Shown here: piece after piece, positions 1 to 5,551 of the stretch
How positions within the stretch are numbered: the stretch's first letter is position 1
Layout of the letters: each line of letters opens with the position of its first letter
DNA from: Candidatus Sumerlaeota bacterium
Lineage (GTDB): Bacteria; Sumerlaeota; Sumerlaeia; MVZB01; JAJFLK01
Direction of reading: 5' to 3'
Length of the DNA: 5,551 bases
Assembly: GCA_021772735.1 (NCBI GenBank)
Contig: JAJFLK010000054.1
Span: forward strand, 1 to 5,551
Position numbers and translations under genes: made by a program
The notes under the pieces: generated by a model
What the model saw: only the letters and a program-made list of their open reading frames with translations
The model's database searches: none
What the model was told of the DNA's origin: nothing

Positions 1-2795
1 AGTTCGCGGACATTGCCGGGCCAGGCGTGAGCCTGGAGAAGGCGCAGGGCCTGGCGATCGATCGAGTGCGCCGCCCCGGGCATGATCTGCCGGAGCCGCT
101 CAAGGAAGTGGCGGGCCAGCAGCGGGACATCCTCAAGGCGATCACGCAGAGGCGGGAGCGTCATCCTCGCGACGCGGATTCGATATAGAAGATCCTCGCG
201 GAATCGGCCTTCGTTGACGAGCTGCCCGAGATCGTGCTGAGTCGCCGCGATGATTCGGATATCGACTTTGCGCGTGCGTGTCTCGCCCAGGCGAGTGATC
301 TCCCGCTCTTGCAAGACGCGCAGAAGGCTGGTCTGAACGTCCAGCGCGATATCGCCAATTTCGTCGAGAAACAGTGTGCCGCCCCGTGCCGCTTCGAAAA
401 AGCCTTCCTGGTCGGCCATCGCGCCGGTAAAGGCTCCTCGCCTGTGACCGAACAGCTGGCTATGGAGAAGCGATTCGGTCATGGCGCCGCAATTGATGGC
501 AATGAATGGGGCGGCGGCCCGAGGTCCCGCGGCGTGGATCGAGCGCGCGACGATTTCCTTGCCCGTCCCGGTTTCGCCGTCGATCAGTACGGTCGAGTCA
601 TACGGCACAACCTCGCGAATCTGCGCGAAGAGAGCCTGCATCGCAGAGCTCTGGCCGACGATTCCCTCTAATCCGGAGGGCGTTTCGCCAAACGAAGGCG
701 CAGTGGTCTGGATGTTGTGCTCGACAGGCGACGAAACCGAGCGATGGGCAGGATGCTCGAAGCTAATGCCGGAGATCTCGCCACTTTGCGCTTCGCGGGA
801 GAAATGGTGCGACCATACGCCAGCGCTGCCTTCTTGAGTTTCGCCTGAAATTTCAACCCTCGGCCGCTCGCCGCAAAGGACAGGACGCAGACGCTCAGCG
901 ATTTCAGGATGCAGAGTAAGAAAGCTTCTGCCGACAAGATCATCGCGCGTTGGGAGGGACGCGCCGGACGAGATATTCTCAACGTTCCGAATGACCCCCT
1001 TGCGATCGAGCCGCCAGGTGGTTGCCCCAAGACACGCGAGCATGAAATCAGAAAGCTGTCGGGTTCGAACCAGGGCATCGGCCGTCGCGATATGCTCGGT
1101 CATATTGAGAACGGTGCCCAGGACTCCGGTCATCTCCCCATCTCCATTGCGGATGACGCGCGCAATGGTCCGAACCCAGGCTGCCTGGCCATGCTTGCCA
1201 AGCGTTCGGAAATCCATTTCGAAGTCTTCGCCGCGAGCCACGTTTTCGTACCAATTTTTGATAACCTGCTCTCGGAAGTCAGGATGAACAGGCTCAGCCC
1301 AGCCTCGGCCTTTAGCTTCTTCCTTTGAGTATCCGGTCGCCCACGTCCATCGCTCGTTCACAAATACACAGTCGCCGCCAGCGTCGCTCTCGAAGATACC
1401 AACCGGAGACAGGTCCGTCAGGCAGCGGAATTTGTCTTCGCGTCGGCGCATGACCTCCTCGGCTCGAACCTGATCCGACACGTCGAAGACGAAGGCTATA
1501 GTTCCATCAATGTCTCCCCGCGAGTTTCGGTAGGGAACCTTGTTTGCCCTGAAATACTTCGTATCCCCATTGGGCATTCGAACCTTCTCGGCGCCGCCAT
1601 AGACGGGCTTTTCGGTTCTATAGACTTCCTCGTCGTAGGCCTTCATGCGATCGACATAATCAGGCAGAAAGTCTTCGACAGGCCGGCCTTCCATCTCATC
1701 GATGGGCAGTCCGATCGTATCGGCCACGATCTGATTGACTCGAACGACTCGATTGTCCCGATCCTTGATAACGACCATGGCCGGCACGTTATTCAGGATA
1801 AATTCCTGCTCATGAGAACGCAGGGCGAGCTGGTCTGCGGTGAGCCGGTGCTTTCGGACCTCCAAGGCGATCGAAATGCAATCCGCCATCGAGGCCACGA
1901 AGGAAATATCGTAGGTGCGCCAAGCACGCGGACGCTCGCGATGGATCGCAATGATAAGCCCTCCGAGGCGCGCGTCGATACGGATCGGGGCGCAAATGCA
2001 CGCTCCGGCTCTTAAAGTCGAGCTATAACGCTTTCGGATCTCGGCGTAATTTTCGTCCGTTGCGAAATCGAACGCCGGCAGCGCACGGCTTTGCTCAAGC
2101 GACTGGAAGAATTTTGGAGTGGCGTCCCATCCCGAGAGGGCGGGAAACGCCCCGTGCAGCGAACGATCGGCCTGAAAGTGATCGGCGATGTTTAGCTCAG
2201 AGCGATCCTCGTTGAACAGGGCGATGATAACGTCATCGACATTGAGTGTAATCGACACCTCCTCGGTGACCTCGCGCGCCAAGGTGTCGAACGTGCCGTG
2301 ATACAAGGATTTGCTTCGGGCCAGCGAAGCAAGGGCGTGGTTCTGGCGGCGCAGGCGATGCTCGCTTTGTGCCGTGTGCTCGCGGGTCTCTTCTCGATCG
2401 CTGATGTCGCGTGTCACGGCGCAGATGTAACGCTCGCCGTCGAGTACGAACATGCTGCAATGAGTCTCGACGGGAAACCGCCGGCCGTGGCGATCGACAT
2501 GCATGGTCACGAGCAGATCGTGACCCTCATGCGTGAGCCTCTTCCAAAACAGACGGAAATCTTCAGCGGAAACAGCCGAATCCAGACTCATGATATCGAG
2601 ATTCAGAAATTCTTCGCGCGTGTAGCCATACAGGTCGCAGGCCGCCTGATTCGTGAGCACGAAGCGCCCCGTCGAATCGATGTAAGCGGTCGAATCAGGT
2701 ACGCGGTCAAGGGTGATCGAGGCATTCCCCAAAGCCTCATAGATCGCCGCCGACCCATTTCGATTCTCAATTGGCAATATCTTGACTGCGCCCAT
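1..2795 (-). CDS. Sigma-54-dependent transcriptional activator, PAS-GAF-PAS-PAS-PAS-AAA+ (3' end outside window)
   Basis: This is a cytosolic sensor-activator that should use ATP hydrolysis to remodel sigma-54 RNA polymerase at target promoters. The minus frame is open for 931 codons from ATG at 2795 and is cut by the left edge. Approximate domains by residue: PAS 22-135, ending in a VTRDIS-type motif; a charged helical linker 135-160; GAF 152-312, with a CIC pair at C266 and C268; PAS 328-442; PAS 456-570, with the typical WxxxTGYSKEE and VHPDF motifs; a weaker PAS-like domain 580-680; a linker; and AAA+ from about 712. The AAA+ part shows Walker A GETGTGKE (740-747), GAFTGA (787-792, the sigma-54 contact loop), Walker B LFLDE (D811, E812), FREDLLYR (865-872) and WPGNVRE (925-931). 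No receiver domain or membrane segment is seen, so the signal is probably a ligand, redox state or partner protein. A C-terminal Fis-type helix-turn-helix is expected beyond the edge. ATG 2795 was chosen because AGGGGGG lies 9 bases upstream; GTG 2828 is in frame but lacks a ribosome binding site. Targets and ligands are unknown. Confidence 0.95.
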   Translation of the reverse strand, partial: MGAVKILPIENRNGSAAIYEALGNASITLDRVPDSTAYIDSTGRFVLTNQAACDLYGYTREEFLNLDIMSLDSAVSAEDFRLFWKRLTHEGHDLLVTMHVDRHGRRFPVETHCSMFVLDGERYICAVTRDISDREETREHTAQSEHRLRRQNHALASLARSKSLYHGTFDTLAREVTEEVSITLNVDDVIIALFNEDRSELNIADHFQADRSLHGAFPALSGWDATPKFFQSLEQSRALPAFDFATDENYAEIRKRYSSTLRAGACICAPIRIDARLGGLIIAIHRERPRAWRTYDISFVASMADCISIALEVRKHRLTADQLALRSHEQEFILNNVPAMVVIKDRDNRVVRVNQIVADTIGLPIDEMEGRPVEDFLPDYVDRMKAYDEEVYRTEKPVYGGAEKVRMPNGDTKYFRANKVPYRNSRGDIDGTIAFVFDVSDQVRAEEVMRRREDKFRCLTDLSPVGIFESDAGGDCVFVNERWTWATGYSKEEAKGRGWAEPVHPDFREQVIKNWYENVARGEDFEMDFRTLGKHGQAAWVRTIARVIRNGDGEMTGVLGTVLNMTEHIATADALVRTRQLSDFMLACLGATTWRLDRKGVIRNVENISSGASLPTRDDLVGRSFLTLHPEIAERLRPVLCGERPRVEISGETQEGSAGVWSHHFSREAQSGEISGISFEHPAHRSVSSPVEHNIQTTAPSFGETPSGLEGIVGQSSAMQALFAQIREVVPYDSTVLIDGETGTGKEIVARSIHAAGPRAAAPFIAINCGAMTESLLHSQLFGHRRGAFTGAMADQEGFFEAARGGTLFLDEIGDIALDVQTSLLRVLQEREITRLGETRTRKVDIRIIAATQHDLGQLVNEGRFREDLLYRIRVARMTLPPLRDRLEDVPLLARHFLERLRQIMPGAAHSIDRQALRLLQAHAWPGNVRE

Positions 2796-2804
2796 TTCGC
2801 AAAG

Positions 2805-2811
2805 CCCCCCT
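2805..2811 (-). promoter_or_regulatory. Ribosome binding site of the sigma-54 activator gene
   Basis: AGGGGGG on the minus strand is followed by 9 bases (CTTTGCGAA) and then ATG at 2795. This decides the start over the in-frame GTG at 2828, which has no purine-rich site upstream of it. An in-frame stop (TGA) at 2972-2970 limits any further extension. Confidence 0.7.
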
Positions 2812-2829
2812 GGCTGCTCCGGCGTCACT

Positions 2830-2844
2830 GACGATAGCGTCGTC
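2830..2844 (-). other. Small leader hairpin upstream of the activator gene
   Basis: GACGA and TCGTC form a 5-base stem around a 5-base loop, about 35 bases before the ATG. Further upstream in the same leader, GGCG-ATAA-CGCC and CCGG-TGAG-CCGG could also pair. No known riboswitch consensus was recognised. The structures may simply reflect GC-rich sequence. Confidence 0.2.
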
Positions 2845-2918
2845 TGAGGAAGACCGATAAACGAATGATGGCCCCGGCTCACCGGCGTTATCGCCTCAAA
2901 CCTCGCCCACTTAATTTT

Positions 2919-2934
2919 TGCATCCGGCCCACCT
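2919..2934 (-). promoter_or_regulatory. Weak sigma-54-like -24/-12 element
   Basis: The minus strand reads AGGTGGGCCGGATGCA, which keeps the GG-N10-GC spacing of sigma-54 promoters but matches the flanking consensus (TGGCACG, TTGCA) poorly. It lies about 125 bases upstream of the activator ATG. If real, it would suggest autoregulation. The dinucleotide pattern is common in GC-rich DNA, so this is speculative. Confidence 0.15.
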
Positions 2935-2944
2935 TCTTGCCCCG

Positions 2945-2973
2945 ATCTTAGTCTCTTTCGACTAATAATTCAA
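2945..2973 (-). promoter_or_regulatory. Candidate sigma-70-type promoter for the activator gene
   Basis: On the minus strand, TTGAAT (2973-2968, 4 of 6 matches to TTGACA) is followed by a 17-base spacer and TAAGAT (2950-2945, 4 of 6 matches to TATAAT). It lies in the most AT-rich part of the gap between thpR and the activator, in the right orientation. Transcription would start near 2938, giving a leader of roughly 140 bases. Planctomycete-type genomes often have weak consensus promoters, so this is a candidate only. Confidence 0.4.
2948..2965. repeat. Perfect 6-base inverted repeat, possible operator in the promoter spacer
   Basis: TTAGTC and GACTAA are perfect inverted arms separated by six bases (TCTTTC on the plus strand, GAAAGA on the minus strand). 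The element almost fills the spacer of the candidate promoter and overlaps three bases of its -10 hexamer. A dimeric regulator bound here could block polymerase. If transcribed from further upstream, it would instead form a small hairpin with a purine loop. The arms are short, so chance is not excluded. Confidence 0.4.
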
Positions 2974-2980
2974 ACAATTC

Positions 2981-2994
2981 GGGCCGTTCGGCCC
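2981..2994 (-). terminator. GC-rich hairpin after thpR, weak possible terminator
   Basis: GGGCC and GGCCC form a perfect stem with a four-base loop, 32 bases after the thpR stop. On the minus strand it is followed by an AT-rich stretch (GAATTGTTTGAATTATT) rather than a clean T run. A TTTT run follows it only in plus-strand orientation (2995-2998). It could end the DUF4954-thpR transcript inefficiently or protect its 3' end. No other terminator-like structure was seen in this gap. Confidence 0.4.
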
Positions 2995-3026
2995 TTTTCG
3001 CCAACTCTTATGTAAGAATCCGAGCC

Positions 3027-3719
3027 TCAGTTGCGCCGGCCAGGCAGATCAACCGGGCGGGGCGGCGTCTTGATCGAGCCCGGCCCGGGGTCGCCCAGCG
3101 TGTATGACGCAACGCGATGATGATGCGCCCCGGAAGCTTGAAGCTCGCTGCGGAAGAGGACGACTTCGGCACATTCGAATTCGCCGGACTGGAAACTCTC
3201 ATGCGATCGGACGACCTTGTGCGCGGCTTCGATCCCCTTGCGCGACCGAAATCGGGCAAGAGTCAGATGAGGGCTGAACCTGGTGCGCGAGGGTTCGTAT
3301 CCATGCTCGCACGCCATCGCCTCGAAATCGCGAGCCAGAGCGCGCATGGCTTTGACGCGGCCCCGCACGCCCGCCCACAGCACGCTCGGATTACGCCAGT
3401 GCGGGAAAACTCCCAGTCCGGCGGCTTCAATCAGAATCGGGCCGTGCCGGCGCGCGATCTCCCCGGTGGCCGCGATGAGGGCGTTGATTCGTTCCGTCGA
3501 CGTCGCGCCCAGAAAACGCAATGTTAGATGAATCGTCTCAGGGCTGACCCATTTCGGGTGGCAGGGCGTGAAACCGAATCCAGTCTGCAGGTTCTGCGAC
3601 AGACGCGTGACGCGTTGCAAAAGACCCTCAGGCAGAGGCAACGCGATGAACAGGCGGACCGCTTCGACCGGCCCTGATTCTTCCGCGCTCGGGGGCTCCT
3701 CATTGGAAATCTCGCTCAA
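3027..3719 (-). CDS. thpR: RNA 2',3'-cyclic phosphodiesterase (2H phosphoesterase, ThpR/LigT family)
   Basis: The 230-residue product belongs to the 2H phosphoesterase family. Characterised members open 2',3'-cyclic phosphate ends of RNA to leave a 2'-phosphate, and E. coli LigT can also join half-tRNAs through 2'-5' bonds in vitro. Both catalytic HxTx motifs are intact: HLTL at residues 64-67 (within IHLTLRFLG) and HLTL at 151-154 (within FSPHLTLARFR). The family N-terminal strand appears as VRLFIALPLP (21-30), and the late strand VVLFRSEL (186-193) is also typical. The body matches the usual length of about 180-200 residues. About 20 acidic residues precede the conserved start, and a proline-rich tail follows. 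The only plausible start is TTG at 3719, because no in-frame ATG lies upstream of the first motif; GGGGGA sits 9 bases before it. The start overlaps the stop of the DUF4954-like gene (TTGA), which indicates translational coupling. The family is secure; the in vivo substrate is not known. Confidence 0.93.
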   Translation of the reverse strand: MSEISNEEPPSAEESGPVEAVRLFIALPLPEGLLQRVTRLSQNLQTGFGFTPCHPKWVSPETIHLTLRFLGATSTERINALIAATGEIARRHGPILIEAAGLGVFPHWRNPSVLWAGVRGRVKAMRALARDFEAMACEHGYEPSRTRFSPHLTLARFRSRKGIEAAHKVVRSHESFQSGEFECAEVVLFRSELQASGAHHHRVASYTLGDPGPGSIKTPPRPVDLPGRRN

Positions 3720-5551
3720 GGCCTCGGATCCCCCGCTGGTGGATCGGTCGCCGTCATCCCGTTGCCGCTCGACGATTCGGATTGTCCGATGAGCGCCCGA
3801 TAGGCCTCCGCACGGCTGAGGTGAACTTCAAGCTCCGCGGTGCATTGGACAATGACGGGATCGTCGTCGAGATCAACATGGCGCGCCGCGTAGTCGTCAA
3901 TCACGGCCTCACCTCGCGCCCAGTCGCGATCCTTCGACCGGCGCACCTGCTCGAGCCATTCGGTCTCGGCGTCCAGCGCGGCATCGATCAGCTCAGCCTC
4001 AGTCTCGCACCTCAAAATATTGCCGGCGAAAACGACCAGCATCGGATCGACGCCTTGGCTTGCGGCGTCGCTCCGGGCCAGGCCGGCAAGTCCGCGCAAG
4101 AGTAACCGCGCCGCGCCGACTCTGCGGCCCAGCGCATACGCGTCCAGAGCCTGCTCGCGTCCCGGCTCGGTCATGACGTTCTGGCCGAGGCCCGGGATGT
4201 TGTCATTGGTGTAATGGCTCCGGATCGCATCGGCAGCCAGCGCGAGCCGACCGGCAGCTTCGGTGAATCCGCCAATGATATCGGGCCGGAAAACGGCCAG
4301 CTCAATCTCGTGGCGACGCGCACGATTGCGGGCGGAAAACTTGCGTTCGGCGCGCTCGACCCCATATGCGTTGTGCAGAAGCATCCAGCCGGGGCGGATC
4401 TCGTTTAACCCCGGCGAAACACCGGCAAAAACCTGCGAGGGCGCAGCGATCAGCGAAAATGGAAATGAGACGCGCTGAGGCAGAGCGTCGACGCCGGTCG
4501 CAATGATCGAATAGGGTGCCTCGGAGTAATTGGCCGGGAATTTGATGTTCGTGCCGAGGCCGAAGAAAACGCCCTCGCCGGGGAAAATCTCCTGATCTGG
4601 CGCCCGGCCCGTATGGTTCGAGCCGACGTTTGCCCCATACGCGACGTTGCCCCGGCCCTCGGGCCAGTATGCGCCGATGAGCAGGCTGTGATGAACCGCC
4701 GTGACAAACGGCCCGACGAAGCTATCGGTGATCTCGGCTTCGGCAAGGCGGACATTTGCGCCGATGGCCGATCCCTCGACGACGGCCTGAGCCCCGGCCT
4801 GGGAATGCTCGAAGAAGATCGTTCGATCGACCGTCGCGAGATGATCGATCGTGCATCCGGGCCCGACGAGGCAGGTGCGCAGTTGCGCGCCGTCGCGGAC
4901 GACCGTCGGCTCATCGCTCGTCGCCCAGAGCGTGCAATCGCGCAACGCGCCGGCGGCCTCGACGCTGACCCCGCTCCCGATCCAACAATCCTCGATCAGA
5001 GGCGTTGCTTCGAGCCGAGCGCCCGATCCGATATATCCGTGCGTCGAAGTCATGGCCGCGGCATACGCGGCGGCGGCGGCACCGAGTGAATTAACCAGAG
5101 TCGCGGCGCTCGGTTCGCAAGCCTCGGGGCCTGCGGCCCAGGCCGCCCATGCAAACGGCAACTCGGCGACGGCGTGCAGGCGACGCGAGAAATACTCTTC
5201 ATCAAAAAGCACGAGCGAATTGCCGAACACGCTTTGCTCGCCGGGCCTCTGGCTGGACATCCGTATCATCCCGACGGATTCCAGAACGGCCCCGGGCGCG
5301 ACAAGCACGCGGCTCACGAGGCCGCAACGCGAGATGCGAACACCGGAGCTGATTGTCGAATCGGCGATGGTTGAATCGTGAAGCCCGGGACGGAAATCGG
5401 GGCCAAACGGCGAACTGATTTTGTCCGAAATTCCGCGAGCGCCGAACGGGCCCAAGACCACGCGGCCCTCGAATCGGCTACCTGTAATTTCTCGGCCCGC
5501 CACGTCAAAATCCGCATGAACACGCACCAGCGACCAGTCCTCCGCGCGATT
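3716..5551 (-). CDS. DUF4954-like left-handed beta-helix (hexapeptide repeat) protein, 5' end outside window
   Basis: This is the 3' portion (611 codons plus TGA) of a large protein resembling the DUF4954 family, whose function is not established. Residues are counted from the first visible codon at 5551. Hexapeptide-type repeats, the signature of a left-handed beta-helix as in GlmU-like acyltransferases, cover about 58-96, 172-208 and 217-293. The strongest conserved block follows: YWPEGRGN at 295-302, then YGANVGSNHTGRAPDQE to 321, FFGLGTNIKFP (329-339) and IIATGV (349-354). The region from about 408 to 590 looks mainly helical, and the last 25 residues are polar and probably disordered. 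An alanine run (156-167) interrupts the helix region. GTG at 5527 could be read as a start, but the frame continues to the edge and encodes AEDWSLVRV, which resembles family N-terminal sequence, so the gene is 5'-partial. It overlaps thpR by four bases. A sugar-nucleotide or acyl-transfer role is only a guess from the fold. Confidence 0.85.
   Translation of the reverse strand, partial: NRAEDWSLVRVHADFDVAGREITGSRFEGRVVLGPFGARGISDKISSPFGPDFRPGLHDSTIADSTISSGVRISRCGLVSRVLVAPGAVLESVGMIRMSSQRPGEQSVFGNSLVLFDEEYFSRRLHAVAELPFAWAAWAAGPEACEPSAATLVNSLGAAAAAYAAAMTSTHGYIGSGARLEATPLIEDCWIGSGVSVEAAGALRDCTLWATSDEPTVVRDGAQLRTCLVGPGCTIDHLATVDRTIFFEHSQAGAQAVVEGSAIGANVRLAEAEITDSFVGPFVTAVHHSLLIGAYWPEGRGNVAYGANVGSNHTGRAPDQEIFPGEGVFFGLGTNIKFPANYSEAPYSIIATGVDALPQRVSFPFSLIAAPSQVFAGVSPGLNEIRPGWMLLHNAYGVERAERKFSARNRARRHEIELAVFRPDIIGGFTEAAGRLALAADAIRSHYTNDNIPGLGQNVMTEPGREQALDAYALGRRVGAARLLLRGLAGLARSDAASQGVDPMLVVFAGNILRCETEAELIDAALDAETEWLEQVRRSKDRDWARGEAVIDDYAARHVDLDDDPVIVQCTAELEVHLSRAEAYRALIGQSESSSGNGMTATDPPAGDPRP
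3729..3734 (-). promoter_or_regulatory. Ribosome binding site of thpR, supports TTG start
   Basis: GGGGGA on the minus strand lies 9 bases before TTG at 3719, inside the last codons of the DUF4954-like gene. It resembles the AGGGGGG site, also 9 bases before the ATG of the downstream activator gene, which supports both start choices. A nearer GAGG two bases before TTG is too close to be used. Confidence 0.6.

Noticed and set aside
234..671. Plus-strand open frame of 145 codons
   Set aside because: It is antisense to the AAA+ domain with its Walker A, GAFTGA and Walker B motifs, so it is a shadow frame.
2796..2828. Alternative GTG start for the activator at 2828, adding 11 residues
   Set aside because: No ribosome binding site precedes it, while ATG 2795 has AGGGGGG at good spacing.
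2298..2831. Plus-strand open frame of 177 codons
   Set aside because: It lies opposite the PAS and GAF coding region of the activator, shows no recognisable domain, and is the shadow expected of a GC-rich gene on the other strand.
2900..2965. Passing resemblance to a c-di-GMP-I riboswitch on the minus strand (a TCGAAAGA loop followed by GGCAA and GGCCGG)
   Set aside because: The conserved upstream CACAGGGCAAACC-type segment and the downstream GGUAGGUAGC-type segment are absent, so the similarity is limited to a GAAA loop and GC-rich words.
5065..5100. Alanine-coding GCC/GCG run in the beta-helix gene, considered as a possible repeat or frameshift hotspot
   Set aside because: The reading frame continues normally on both sides with family-like sequence, so it reads as a low-complexity insertion rather than an error.
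4851..5381. Plus-strand open frame of 176 codons
   Set aside because: It is antisense to the beta-helix protein, and its low-complexity Ala/Ser/Arg-rich product shows no family motif. The minus-strand frame is clearly the coding one.

Overview
The window is about 60% GC by eye and carries three protein genes, all read from the minus strand. No tRNA, rRNA, CRISPR array, insertion sequence or plus-strand gene could be supported. The DUF4954-type beta-helix protein and the large sigma-54 activator with several sensor domains suggest a GC-rich Gram-negative-type bacterium. DUF4954 is best known from Bacteroidetes and spirochaetes. Combined with the base composition, I lean weakly to the Planctomycetota (Phycisphaerae-like), but the window cannot prove a phylum.

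Layout in the direction of transcription (right to left). (1) 5551-3716: the 3' 611 codons of a DUF4954-like left-handed beta-helix (hexapeptide repeat) protein. Its frame stays open through the right edge, so its true start lies outside. (2) 3719-3027: a complete 2H-phosphoesterase, RNA 2',3'-cyclic phosphodiesterase (ThpR/LigT family). It starts with TTG inside the stop codon of gene 1 (a 4-base TTGA overlap), so the two are almost certainly one operon and translationally coupled. (3) 3026-2796: a 231-base intergenic region with a GC hairpin, a candidate sigma-70 promoter whose spacer is a palindrome, a weak sigma-54-like element and small leader hairpins. (4) 2795-1: the first 931 codons of a sigma-54-dependent transcriptional activator, domain order PAS-GAF-PAS-PAS-PAS-AAA+. 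It is cut by the left edge just after the WPGNVRE motif, so the DNA-binding domain is not in view.

Functionally, genes 1 and 2 form one unit: a protein of unknown function paired with an RNA-end-processing enzyme. The activator is a separate transcription unit that should read cytosolic signals through its sensor domains and drive sigma-54 promoters elsewhere. Nothing in the window shows that it controls the two upstream genes. No clearly new system is visible. The points most worth a second look are the DUF4954-ThpR coupling, the five-sensor activator without a receiver domain, and the structured intergenic region.
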